From Ulva prolifera (taxonomy: Eukaryota > Chlorophyta > Ulvophyceae > Ulvales > Ulvaceae): a DNA stretch of 64,000 bases. The stretch is from positions 6,672,924 through 6,736,923 of the forward strand of contig CM041198.1 of NCBI GenBank assembly GCA_023078555.1, in the 5' to 3' direction. Under the pieces are notes generated by a model, which made no database searches, was not told where the DNA came from, and saw only the letters and a program-made list of their open reading frames with translations. How positions within the stretch are numbered: the stretch's first letter is position 1; each line of letters begins with the position of its first letter. The position numbers were made by a program, and so were the translations under genes. Positions 1-10,985 of the stretch are shown one piece after another.

Positions 1-593
1 GATGGTGCTGTTGTTGAAGCTCCACGCTTCGACAGTCTGCTCGAATTTGTCGATGGAGGTGCACGTTCATCTTGGCGTACACTGTCATTGCAAGCGTCTT
101 GTTCTTCATTGACCTTCGCTTGGCAGTCAAGTTGTCTCCAAATGAGTTCCACAGCCTCTCGACAGCTGTTGAGGAGGGCTTCGCAGACATCACTCTGATT
201 GCAGCCTCTCTCAACAAACACTTTTCTGGGACTTGATGCATCCAAAAGGCGACAGGCGGCTCACCATCTACCCCAACCTGCTGCAATTTGCGGCTATCTA
301 TGTGCAAGTGCTTCAGAGTCTTAGTCTCATGCACACCAAGAAATGCTGTGAGAGCTCCCGACAGGAGAGCAGCCTTGATATCAGTGAGGGAAAGTGACAT
401 GTTGCTTTCACGGCGTTGTTGAACAACAGTGTGCTTGTCTTTTGTCATGTCTAGAACTTGCAGCTGCCAATTCAAACTGAGGTCTAGAGTTCCTGGTTCT
501 TCAAGCATGAGCAAGCGCACAGCGGCACAGATAAGTACTAGGAGCCAACAGTAGGTGACTAGCTGTGACTGAGCTTTATATAACGTGCTTTGC
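1..593 (-). CDS. hAT-family transposase, C-terminal part (cut by window edge)
   Basis: An open minus-strand frame runs from an in-frame stop at 594-596 through the left edge of the window. The last part before the edge reads SSTAVERLWNSFG followed by a basic stretch (TAKRRSMKNKTLAMTVYAKMN). This is the pattern of the hAT dimerisation domain: a conserved serine pair and W/F, then KR, then a helix near the C-terminus. The upstream part is less conserved. The N-terminal BED finger and catalytic exons are not visible, so they may lie in other exons to the right or be lost. The true C-terminus lies outside the window. Whether the copy is active cannot be judged. The family call rests on the C-terminal motif only. 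Confidence 0.7.
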
Positions 594-599
594 TAGAGT

Positions 600-840
600 T
601 GTTTGTCCTATGAGGATGGTCAAAGTCATCTACATACAGCCCTTTTGGGCTGCCATTTTAGCTTTAAAGCCCGGTTAAAATTAAAAAAGTGTTAAAGTAA
701 AATAAAAGTAAAAATACCCCCTTTAACGCCACTCACGCGTTTTAACGCTAAAATAGTTAACTAAAATAGCTTGTTAAAATTGATTAAAATGGGATTAAAA
801 TTAAATTTACAGCTCTAGTCTCCAGTCGGTTCGAATCACA
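600..840. other. AT-rich island with a short hairpin
   Basis: About 150 bases (655-811) are strongly AT-rich with repeated TTAAAAT words, in a region otherwise above 50% GC. A perfect 6-bp stem with a TTTT loop (CAGCCC/GGGCTG) lies at 637-652. It sits just upstream of the hAT frame and could be an intron, the 5' flank or subterminal repeats of that element. No gene is seen here. Confidence 0.45.
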
Positions 841-2106
841 TTAGCTGTCCATGCGTCGACTACAAGAACGACTTGACCCGAGACTCACACCCGAGGCGCG
901 ATTTGAGGGGGTGTATCTCGGGTGCGCGCGGCCGAATGAGTGTCACGCGGACAGAGTCTGTGGAAAGCTTTTTGCTTCGGAGATCGCGATGGAGTCTTCC
1001 AATACGTCCTGGAAGACGGTTTGCGTGCGCTGGTCTGTTCCTGGAGATGCATGTCGGGCTCTCTGGTCGGTTGTTTGTGCGTGCATGAGCTACAGGTAGA
1101 CGGCTGGTTAGCGTATTTCACTGCTGTTGTCGTGTCAGATGACACCGAAGCGATACATTGGAACAATCGGTCGCGTAGGGGTAATTACGAGGCCATTCGA
1201 CGTCCGCCTGTGTTGAACTCTACGCTGCAGCATGCCAGATGTGCTAGGTCTGCATCTCGTATTGCTACGATCGGACGGGTACAGGCGGTCAAATATCAAG
1301 TAGAACGTATGTCAAATCGCTGGAGCGTGTATTCGTTGCGAATGGTCCCGGTATCCGTGCCTGGCGTGCAGTGAGGACTTGCGATGCTGAGGTGCGAGTA
1401 TTGTCCCCGGGTGTCTGCAGACCCGGTGCTGGGTAAGGTGAGTCACCAAAAGTATAACATATGCATTCGAGTGCTGCTCGCTGTGGTCGGTTGGCCTGTC
1501 TTCGTCGCATGTTGTGATACCGTCGTCGGTTGACTTGGAGAGTAGGTGCGTATGCCCGGCTGTTCGAGCGCGCATACCGTATCTTGAACACGCTTCTTGA
1601 AGCTGTAGCTATATACTGCAATACTGCATTCCGATGTGTGCAGTATCGCCCAGTCGACGGCGGTCTGGTCTTCTTCGTGCCGTACACTCTGCGTCGCTGT
1701 TCTCGCTGTGAGAGACCGCTTGGTCGCTGCCGACGCCTCCCCATGCCCGACTTGTCACGCCAATGTCAACATTGTATTGTCAGAGAACTTCACTGACTCA
1801 ATCGACTACTTTAGCGCTTGCGTTGCCCCGATCCCGTGTACCCGCGACTCGCTGTATCGGCCGCGTCAAAGAGAAGTCCGGATGTAGTTGAGGGTGTAGC
1901 GTGTACCGGGTGACATTTGGCAAGCCGCATGCAGCGCGAATACGCTTGTATATTGCATATCATGACACATACTTTACATTACAATGCTTTCACATGCTCC
2001 GATATCGCTAAGCTCGCGATAATATGCTGCTGCGGCTGCGCGGGATGGGTGCCAGTCACCCATCACGCGCCCCGTCACTGCTTCCGAATCAGGCAGCTAA
2101 TCACAC
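841..2106. other. No supported gene
   Basis: Open frames up to about 150 codons exist on both strands, but they overlap each other, have no exon-like boundaries and encode arginine/serine-rich text typical of shadow frames. I see no RNA gene or strong repeat. Confidence 0.4.
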
Positions 2107-3850
2107 TCATGTAGCAAATCGGCTGTTTGGTACTCGGCTTCTTCCCCTACTGGACATCTGAGGTGGGTTGCTTGGTGGGAGCGACTGCTGGTGGACTTGA
2201 AGCCTGTTCGCGACCTGGTTGAAATTCTCGTCGTCGCTGAGATCGTCTACTACTTTTTTTGTCCTCTTCGTTGGCTTGTTCCCTTTCGCTGGAGTCTGCA
2301 AGCGGATCATCACTGTTTCCTGTCGGGCTGTGGCCACAGCCATGGGTGCGTTGTCGTGCTTTATGCACACATGGCCTCGCCCCACATGTAAACGCGTTTC
2401 TAATCCATACGGCATTCTAGGAAGAGATGTAGAGTTCCTGGGCTCACCTTGCGCTTCTTGCTTGCAGGTTTCTTGGTTCTGGGCTTGCTGCCTGCATCCA
2501 CTGTCTTGCTCTTCCTGGGGTAGGCAAGAGGAGCTTTAAGTTGAGACAGAGTTGCCCTCCGCCCTGCATCCATCGGGATGACAGCTGCAGGACTTGGGGC
2601 TTGAATCTGCACTCCAGATCGACCGTTTGTGTCACTTGACCGTCACCAGGTAGTGCCTGGTGTGCCGACGGACTCGTACCTGTGGGGCCACCTCACATGT
2701 AGCTGGAGGTGCGGTCATCATAGCCGCTACAGTCGGCTGTGTGTGTGGAGCATCAGCTGGGTCTTCTTCTGGGGTGCACTGTGGCAGTGGAGGCTGAACA
2801 GCTGTACCTGGAGCGTAACCGGAGCCATTTCTGACTGTATCACTGTCGAGGTAAGTCTGCATGTTGGGGTCCCAGATGGCAAGCTCACCTTCCGCTGTGT
2901 CATCAGGTGCCACGTCATGTTGGTGTGAACTGCTGTGCTGGTCGGGGCCAGCAGGTCGGTCTCTGTAGTGGCTGCGCTCTGGTGACTCTGATTACTATGT
3001 AATGCCTACATGCAGCGGGGCTCTGTGATAGCGTGACGTTTCCACCACTGATTGCTACAGGTGCCCGAGCAGCGGCGCCAGAAGCAAGGGACACACCATG
3101 AATCTCCTCATCATTTCCTCAACTGTGGCTTCGAACAGGCTGGTCACTTCTATGTCCTTCACATGTGTCAGGAACCGTCGATGGGCTGTGTCAGCGTCAT
3201 TATCTGCCTGTACCTGAAACCATACATCATGCTTCTCTGCCAAAGCTAGCATGCCGTTGATCATGTTGGCCTGCCCCAGGAACAAGTCCTCTAGCGAGGT
3301 GGCAACGGTCAACTTTATCTTCTCAGGGCGGCGTTTGCCTGGTGCAATCGCTGCTGCCAGATATGTCTCGCGGGCATCGCCTGGGAATTTATCCAAAGCA
3401 GCCTTGTACAAGTTGTCAAGATGATCTAACCAATGTATTACAAATGCAGTGTGTTCCTGCACATACTGGTGACGTCAGTGACAATGCGTCGGCAGGATCT
3501 GTCTAAACACAGACTTGTTGAAACAATTGTAATGCGAACCGGGTTTCTTGGTCTCTCTTTGAATAACTCTTTCAGTTCTTTCTTGACAGCCATCATCATA
3601 CGAGCAGTGCGATGTGAGGCACACATCATGATATGGCAATGCTGGACGCCCCATGGCACACCTCCCTGTGGTCGCTCAGTCCGTCTGCCCAACTCTTGCT
3701 CAATGAAGCTCTCACAGCAGCCTCAAACTCTGGCTTGTTCTTCCCGGCGCATGCCAGTTGTCCCCACTTGTCCACGACCATCGCCTTGAAGAACTTCGTC
3801 TGTTCCCATGCTATATCGGATAGGTGCCTGAGCTGAATAGCACAGGCAAC
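2107..3850 (-). CDS. Unrecognised multi-exon protein with basic, Lys-rich C-terminus
   Basis: Six minus-strand segments join with every intron in phase 0: 3850-3662, 3581-3540, 3456-3097, 2985-2680, 2606-2448 and 2295-2107 (stop). Together they give at least 414 residues; the 5' exon above 3850 is not found. The first half is helical and mixed-charge (for example ELKELFKERPRNP and LFEATVEEMMRRFM). The middle is Pro/Asp-rich and disordered. The end is rich in lysine with likely nuclear localisation signals (KPASKKRK, then KPTKRTKKVVDDLSDDE). I do not recognise the family. Its position 1.5 kb upstream of a hAT remnant, on the same strand, suggests it may belong to a mobile element, but it could equally be a host nuclear protein. 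The model is phase-consistent but relies on weak acceptors for two exons. Confidence 0.5.
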
Positions 3851-6220
3851 CTGCCATTCCTGGAATCAACAAACCACGACAGTGTTAGGTGAATGCCAGT
3901 ATAGTAGCTTGGTATGAAATATAATCGACGTGCATTATGGTACATAACCGATGTGGTTCTGTCACACCTCCGGCTCTTCCTGGTCTGGTCGCATCCTGCA
4001 GGCGTCGAGCACCTGTACGTATCAGCATACGTGATTGCAAGTGCTAGTCCAGAATCTGCTTTGATATTCCTACTGAGGCATTGTCTGGGATACTTCTGAG
4101 GAGTTTGCGAGATCTGTTGCTGGTGGGGGACTGCATACCTGTGATGAAGTGCCAGCAATATTGCGGTGTGTCTTGAAATGGAAGGTACATCTTCAGGCTT
4201 TACCGTCCTGCGCGCTGAGTACGTTGATAGACATAGTGAGATGGCTCCGCGTGCTTTGTTGGGGCGTATGAGAGCTCTCCGCTGCGAGATGGCTTGTTGA
4301 ACGAGACCAGCGCAATGCAAACAGCTGGGCAACCACTCATCCCCCAGATACACATGTTATGAAGACAACATGTAGCAATTCGATGTTGAATTCCACAATT
4401 CAACGTATTCGGGAATGTTCGCACCATCATACGACGAATTGTCAAGCTTCAGCTGAAGGCAAGGTCGCTTCGCTGACACATTGATCGCTGCGGTACCACT
4501 ATCACTGTGCGACAATAATGTAACGTATTAGGTAAATGGTCTGCAGTGAACTATCGTTTTTGGCATAGATCGACATGGTGGTGGCCAGACGCTTGGGGGG
4601 ACGAGAAGTTGCAGTACCGATTGCATGGCGGGAGAAAGAGTACATCTGCCCGAATTCAATGCGCATTCCCTGTCTCAGTCATATCATAGCATTGAACATG
4701 TCGAAATGTATTCAATTCTCCCGATGCGCAGCATCTGGCGCAGACGATGTCGACATGCTTGCTCATGCTTGCTCGTGCGTGTGTCGACAAGGCCCCGCGG
4801 GCCGGATGGCCGTGGCTCTGATATGCCACGAGACATGCCGTCAATGCGCACTGCAGATCAAGGACCTTGATGTGCATGCGTCACTGCGGAATACTGTGCA
4901 ATTCAATCCAATGCAGGGGCGCCTGCACTGTTACAAAATGCTGGAACACTCGTGACGTCGACACTTCACGCACTGCTGTCATTTGGAGAATATGTGCGAG
5001 TGTGCCCACACTGCTGTTGAAACAATTTGGACGTCAGGCTGGCGTCAACGGGTACAACTCGTTCTTGTAATGTGCATTACGGGCCCAGGCGCGAGCTCCA
5101 GCCCACTCTCCACTGCACCTTACATGAATACCCGGGCTACATGCGCCGAAGGCAAGTCACAACCTCATATTGAATGACAGTGTGGCTCAACTACGAGTGA
5201 CAGCAACGCATAATACGAATTCCCGCGCGCAATTCAATATTAGCCGGTATCAATCAGACGCCGGGCTGTTTCAAAGTGCCACGCACCCCAACGTATAATA
5301 TAATCAACTAATTCCCCAGGAGCAGTCGGAGTTTGATGTATCGGGCAGGTGTGGACTCCTCTCCCACGACAGGGCACCCGCTGCACTCAGATCAAACTGT
5401 CACGGGCAATCGCTGGGGAAGCCACGAGTCGATGGACCCGAATCAGCACACCCGCGACTGTATCACGGGTGCAGCCGTCCACCCGAGACACGTCACGGGT
5501 GCCGGTCGTTCTTGTAGTGGTCAGCATCCATGCATCATGCCGCACGCCGAAACTCCGCTCAATCGCACAGAGCGCAGAAATATTCAGCTCGGCGCGAGAT
5601 CTGCTGCGATGGATTTCACGGAAATGACTGCTGCCTTAGTTGAGATCTGGAGATGCGTCTGTAACTTTTCGCGTAACGAATGAGCGATCAGACAGCATGC
5701 GCACGGAGATGAGAGATGAATTGATGGGATCACGGGAATTGGGGATGCGAGGTGATAAATGTGCCGATTGACAGGACATGAAACACATATGCTGGTGGTG
5801 TTGGCAGAGGCTGCACATCCCAGAACCGACATTGCTGCAGCGCCACAACCGCCTGAAATTATCAGACAAGTGCAGTGGGCGCAATCGTGGCGGGCATGAG
5901 TGCCCAGCAGTTTCTTGCTGAGGCTCAACAGGCCATTTTGGACCTCACCTTTGGCACAAACACACAAAACATGCCTCAACTTCAAGGCTCCAGCCTTTCA
6001 CAGTCACAAATCAACCGTATTGGCTGCCGCTTTTTGCCGCCAGGTGGCCATGTATCTCACACAGTAATCAATCACTCTCTCTCAAAGTCGGCCTTCACAC
6101 GGCTACTGTAATTCAGAGGGACAGTCTCGGTCTAGACGAGCTCGGTGCTTGTAACAAACATCCGGGCCCAAGCGTACCCATCACTGGTAGATACGGCACA
6201 ATGTCCGAAAAACCCATCGT
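3851..6220. other. No supported gene
   Basis: The 5' exon of the minus-strand gene ending at 3850 should lie in the first few hundred bases, but no candidate fits its phase. The rest holds only overlapping short frames without splice-site support. Positions 5330-5520 contain several scattered copies of the word CACGGGTGC. Confidence 0.35.
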
Positions 6221-6260
6221 ACACGTGGCCTCGTGGGTGGCCACCCACGAGGCCGCGTGT
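6221..6260. repeat. 40-bp near-perfect palindrome
   Basis: The two 20-base halves are reverse complements with a single mismatch; the central 28 bases (6227-6254) are perfectly self-complementary with no loop. A further 12-bp palindrome (AGCGCTAGCGCT) follows near 6292. Confidence 0.85.
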
Positions 6261-6567
6261 GGACATCCATGGCCAGCGAGGCGAGCTGCGCAGCGCTAGC
6301 GCTAGGCCTAGGGCCCTCCAGACACACTGCCTCACCCAAACCTGCCACAGAGCAGAAGTGCTCCTGCTCCTGAGCGTGCGACCACCTCCACAGTGGGGCA
6401 GGACCGGTCGACCACCTGCGTGATCTTCTGTCACAGCTGATCCAATTTGTAGTGAGCCCCCAGAGAGCACCGAGCACCACATTTGTACAGGGTGCCTGCA
6501 TGCATACATGCAGCCTGAGTGCACTCATATATATGCTCATGTATGAGCAGTCAACTTGATGTATATA

Positions 6568-6888
6568 TGTGTTACAAGGACAAAGCAAGCAAGGCAGGTA
6601 GCACCGCGAGCAACAACCAGAGGAACCCACACCACGCAACGAGCCACACGTAACGAGCCACACGCAGCACACACACGCAACGGCAGCACCCGCGCCGGCC
6701 ACAGCCACACAGCCACACACCCACACAACCACATACATCCCTAGGCCTAAACACACACAAGCCGCCGCTGGCTGTTGCTCTCTTGTTGCGTTGGCTGGCT
6801 GGTTGCGTGCGCATTGCGTTGTTCGTGCTCTCCCTCTGGGTCCTGGCGGTGCTACCAGCCCCTCCGGCTTTTTCCTTTGTAACACACA
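6568..6888. repeat. Inverted pair of dispersed repeat 1 (YKDK repeat)
   Basis: A segment of about 45 bases beginning TGTGTTACAAGGACAAAGC and ending near GGTAGCACCGC lies at 6568-6612. A diverged reverse-complement copy lies at 6842-6888. The pair encloses CA-rich low-complexity sequence, so the whole could fold back. In one frame the repeat reads CYKDK...AGSTA, hence the label. Other copies are at 12632-12672, 17815-17862 and 24110-24150. Confidence 0.7.
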
Positions 6889-7085
6889 AGCCGCCCACCC
6901 CATACCCACAATTGCAAGCACACCCACACGCCCACCCCCACCCACACCCCGCGAACCAGCCAGGCGCAAGAGCCCCGACAGCACACGCAGCCAAGGCTGC
7001 CGAACAAAGAAACAGCGAGACCCCCACAACGACCCCCCGCCCCCGGGAGCCCCCCCCCCCAACATTGTACACAACCCACCCCGCC
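6613..7085. repeat. CA/CCCA-rich low-complexity tract
   Basis: Long runs of ACACAC, CCACACA and CCCACCC on the plus strand produce long but meaningless frames on both strands. No gene is supported. Confidence 0.6.
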
Positions 7086-8460
7086 CGGGATCATCGCCCT
7101 TGACGTATGTGTTGCACATGCATGGTGCACCATGGCACAAGGCATCCTCACAGTGACATAATATGTGCAGTCATCCCATGGCCAGTGCATGCGAATCTGG
7201 CCATCAGGATATGCTGCAATTTCTTAAGCTGCGCTGACCCGGATTTTCATATGCAGGGGGGCATTGCGATGCCCATTCTGGTGTATGCTGTACCCTGAAT
7301 GGTCTCCTGACAGGTGTGGTGTGTGTGCCAAGGACAGAGTTAGAAAGGGTGGTGGTGTGTGTGCTGGAGCATACTGTACCGAGGTAGCTATAGAAACTTC
7401 ACTGCAGCTGGCTGTATCACGCAAGTACATGAACATCACAGACTGGGAAAACATGTTTCAGCCTTGCCGAAGGGCATCATCAAACCGTGACGCCTACGCA
7501 TACGTGCGTGCGGCAAGCAACCAACACCGAACCAGGCCGCAAATTCCCTATAATTCCCTATGTTAGGCCTAACATGCAGTCCTCTAGAGCGTGACTGACA
7601 GAGACCGGCAAGGCGTCCAGAACCCAGACATCCGACGCGAGATAAGATAACCGGATAAGGTGCAAACTGGCACATGTACCGTCCTGCAGCATGCATGACG
7701 TGCATGGTACCACGTGTCAGGCCTAGGTAGCCCTTTCGCCATGCCACGTCACGCCCCCGCTTTGTAGATGCATGGTGTCAGCTAGCGCACTGAAACGTGG
7801 TGCGCTACGTAGTAGTTTTCCCCAGAAAGGGCGATTCGGGGGCTTCCAAAACTGCGGCCACGCCCCCAGTTCGTACAGCCGATTACTTACATATATCAAA
7901 TTCAAAGCACCCAGAGTACCTTACCTCCGCAGGATATCCTGGGTGCACCGACAATGGGACTTTCACCAAACGCGGCCGGACGGACGCTTCAGATTCTAAA
8001 GCTTTCAAGCTAGCGTCCATGGATCCATTGCACCGCGGGGACATGCATCGTCACGAAAGCGTACCAAATTTGATTTTAAAGGGACGCCCTAAGGCAGTGA
8101 AACAGGAACGCATGTGAACAGGAAAAGTGTCATACAATGTACAACTTTTAAGTTATTGACGGCATTACGATCGTCGACGACTGTCACGCTACCGAGAAAG
8201 GGCATCAGTGACGGTTGTGGGTGGCGGCGGGCCGTCATGAGGAGTGGCCACGTCGTCACATTAAGACTCCCTGATGGAGGGGCCCCTCCCCGGGGCCCGA
8301 ACATTGCTACACCCAATTGATGACAGTCACATGCATTGTCATCATGCGCAGAAACGACATGCACCGACATGCTGATTGTGGACGCTATAGCATTTGAGAT
8401 TCCCCATCTAGGACATTCATCCGCGCTTCCATGGAATGTGCACGTTCACATGCAGAATCG
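7086..8460. other. No supported gene
   Basis: Only overlapping short frames; I see no splice-consistent exon chain, RNA gene or strong repeat. Confidence 0.35.
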
Positions 8461-8551
8461 ACAAATGCGTGAACTTTAAATGATTCGGATGAGATTCGGT
8501 TTCAGTGTTTGTTTTCTCCCGTTCACTCTTTTGTAAACAAATGCGTGAACT
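8461..8551 (+). mobile_element. Miniature element copy 1 with 15-bp direct repeats
   Basis: A block of about 61 bases (8476-8536), with core words GGATGAGATTCGGTTTCAG and TCTCCCGTTCACTCTTTTG, is flanked on both sides by the same 15 bases (ACAAATGCGTGAACT at 8461-8475 and 8537-8551). This is what a target-site duplication left by an insertion looks like. The core recurs at 8966-9034, 16953-17003 (minus) and 20995-21047. Confidence 0.7.
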
Positions 8552-8949
8552 GGCGCGCCATGGCGGTAATGCGGTGGTAGTCTTGGAATTCAAATTTCGG
8601 CCAAACTTCAACACGCATCAGAACCTTTCATTGGATCACCAATATATGTTTAAAGATCTTTGATGAAAATCCCGTCGAAGGGCGCTCCACGATACGAATC
8701 GATGTACATCGATTTGCGATGTATATACCGTCGACGTGCGCGCCTTGCTGCAGCAAGATATCCTGTCGATTGGGGCCAGATGCGTCTCCGGATCCTGCTG
8801 ATGCAGACTACCTAGTCTGTAGAACTCGGCTATGCATCTGGACGACGGTGTACTGGACAGCCTGTCAGCGACGGAGTGTCTTCAAGTTGAGCGCCGATTC
8901 CAGCTCGAGTTGGACTCCGAGCGCCGATTCCAGCGCTAGCTCGAGTCGA
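8552..8949. other. No supported gene
   Basis: Spacer between two miniature-element copies. It contains a short internal repeat around GAGCGCCGATTCCAGC at 8890-8935. No exon is supported. Confidence 0.35.
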
Positions 8950-9050
8950 GTTGATTAATTCCGGTTGATGAAGTTGATTCGGATGAGATTCGGTTTCAGT
9001 GTTTGTTTTCTCCCGTTCACTCTTTTGTAAACCAGTTGATTAATTCCGGT
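8950..9050 (+). mobile_element. Miniature element copy 2 with 16-bp direct repeats
   Basis: The same core as copy 1 (insert 8966-9034) is flanked by a perfect 16-base direct repeat, GTTGATTAATTCCGGT, at 8950-8965 and 9035-9050. If the boundary is shifted slightly, the inserted segment starts with GT and ends with AG, so it could also behave as an intron when it lands in a transcript. Confidence 0.75.
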
Positions 9051-9147
9051 CATTCGAGCTGAAGCGAGGCGCATGCATGCATCAGGTGTGGGCGTATGCA
9101 CGTGCAGGTCAACACGAGCATAAAGCTTACTAAGCTTAGTAAGGCAG

Positions 9148-9783
9148 GTGCCACGCTTGCAAGCAATTGTTGCCCCGGCGGTAGCTCTGGCACTGGGCAG
9201 CGCTGCCAGTGTGCAGAGCCTGGATGTGACCGCAAGCGCGGGTGCCTCCATGCGTGGCCGCCGCGGCACGGGGCTGCTGCAGAACCCTCTCAACGGTGAC
9301 GCGTGCCCTCTTCAAGTTGAGTTAACGGTGCTGTGTCCAACCCACCGCCGCCTCCACCGCCAGAGTCCAGTGACCCCGCCCCCAGCCCACTTCCACCGCC
9401 GGAATCGGGCAGCCCACCCCCTTTTCCATCGGCCCCAGAGTCCAGAGAACCATCGGATCCAACCCCTGCTCCACCCCCCGAGTCAAGTGACGCGCCCCCA
9501 CCTCCACCACCAGAGACCGGCAGCCCGCCACCACCTCCGCCGCAAGACACCGGCGACGCGCCCCCTCCGCCGAGTGTCCGAGTCCACCGTGACCCCCAGA
9601 GACCGGCAGCCCGCCACCACCTCCGCCCCCAGAGACCGGCAGCCCACCCCCTCCCCCCCCTGAACAGTCACCTGATGATACTGACCCAGGAATTGACAAT
9701 GCCATGCCTGGTAGTGAAGTGCCACCGTTGATCAGGGAGATCATTGGCGACACCACCAATCGTACAGACCCTGGAGACGTCTA
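9148..9783 (+). pseudogene. Proline-rich (extensin-like) secreted protein, frame-broken
   Basis: The segment begins after a TAAGGCAG acceptor with a signal-peptide-like hydrophobic stretch (VAPAVALALGSAASVQS). It continues to about 9320, where the reading shifts frame into a tract of PPPPPPESSD / PPPETGS units. At about 9580-9595 the frame shifts again, and the last part (PEQSPDDTDPGIDNAMPG onwards) ends at a TAG at 9781-9783. Read across the two shifts, the product would be a short secreted hydroxyproline-rich glycoprotein of the kind found in green-algal cell walls. No intron can explain the shifts, so I read it as a decayed gene. The first exon is not found. Sequence errors in the repetitive tract are the alternative. 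Confidence 0.5.
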
Positions 9784-9822
9784 GTACTTCATGTTCCGTG
9801 GATTTGCAATTGGAGCTGAAGG

Positions 9823-9854
9823 GCAGCCATGCCATGTGGCAGCCATGCCATGTG
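9823..9854 (+). repeat. 16-bp unit in tandem, two copies
   Basis: GCAGCCATGCCATGTG occurs twice back to back just downstream of the proline-rich remnant. Confidence 0.8.
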
Positions 9855-10869
9855 GCATCCTCCGGAGGGCCCTGTTCCGTTTTCGACCATTCACATACTG
9901 TTTCGGTGCATTGATCGGTGACACGAATTCCACGTTCCCGCAATGCTTGGATATCCAAGTCATCGTCGATGTGAGTGCAGTTCCTGCGGTGTTGGGACCA
10001 ATAATGGGCTGAAGATCGGCCACGCCTGCAGCCATGGCCGAGGCATGCGGCCTGCTGTGCTAGCTAGAGACTGCATCGGCTCGGTGTCCTTGTCAAGCTT
10101 GATCAGGCTTGATCAAGGTTATGATATCATTGAGCTCGAGAAGTGCCATGTGCCTCGGGACCATGCAGTCCTTGGCCATCCTTGAGGTATCCTCCGGATG
10201 CAGCCCGTATCTCTAAATCAACGTTGATCAGTTATCGAATTCATATCTCTTGCAGTTGTGCTCTGCGTCAAGTCCATTGTGTGAGATGGTGCATGTGTAA
10301 TGGATGACACATGTTGTTGTGCGGAGGGTCAGCCACTGCATTCAGTGTATACTATAGAGATATATACTAGTAGATGCAGCACAACAAGGGCCATCATGTG
10401 CATCCTGTGCGTGGCTGCCTGTTTGCAACAACGGGCTGTGACAAACTGAAATATTTATATGCATGCCCACGCGTACGCGTCGCGATAGCCTCGGCCAGGC
10501 AGCCACCAGGCGATGTGCCACCCGAGCCGTACCCTCTAGAGATCTTAAGTGACAACTGGGACGTTGACCATGGCTATCAGGCAGTATCGTACTGCCATTT
10601 CGCCACGTGGTGCCCACATGGCGAAGTAGGCTGGGGTGTGCGGGGGCTGACAGACCTGTCAAAGCCCAGACCAGCCCAGCGACTCTGCAGGTGGCTGAGG
10701 TGTTGACTCCCACGGCTGGTCCTCTGCTCTGCAGGTCTTCTACAGCTGCAGTGTGGCAGGCGGCTTTCCTGAGCATGCACGGCCTTGGCCATGGTGGACA
10801 AGACAGCCAAGTGTGCACAGCGCACAGCGTGGTGGCACTGGCGGTATATATGTACACAACTCAATTGAG

Positions 10870-10985
10870 TTGACACCAGTGTTGGGTCGGCGGGCCCGAT
10901 CACATGTAACAGCTCCAAATAATCAGGACTGATTTCTGGGTGGCAGACCTGGAAACTTTGCCCAGCGACCCAACACTGCTCAACA
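10870..10985 (-). repeat. Dispersed repeat 2, copy 1
   Basis: Read on the minus strand, about 100 bases match the segments at 22300-22400 (plus) and 19600-19692 (minus). Shared words are GCATTTCC / GGCTGCCACC, an AT-richer middle, and GATCGGGCCC followed by GACCCAACACTG. The copies are clearly diverged. No coding sense is seen. Confidence 0.55.

Noticed and set aside
821..845. GGTTCGAATC, a tRNA B-box-like word
   Set aside because: The flanking bases cannot form a T stem or acceptor stem, and no A box lies at the right distance upstream.
6181..7140. A 319-codon minus-strand open frame
   Set aside because: It crosses a palindrome, an inverted repeat pair and CA-rich low-complexity DNA. Composition, not protein constraint, keeps it open.
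9290..9759. Gly-rich minus-strand frames opposite the proline-rich tract
   Set aside because: They are the reverse reading of CCN-rich codons. The plus strand has the signal-like start and a sensible acidic tail.
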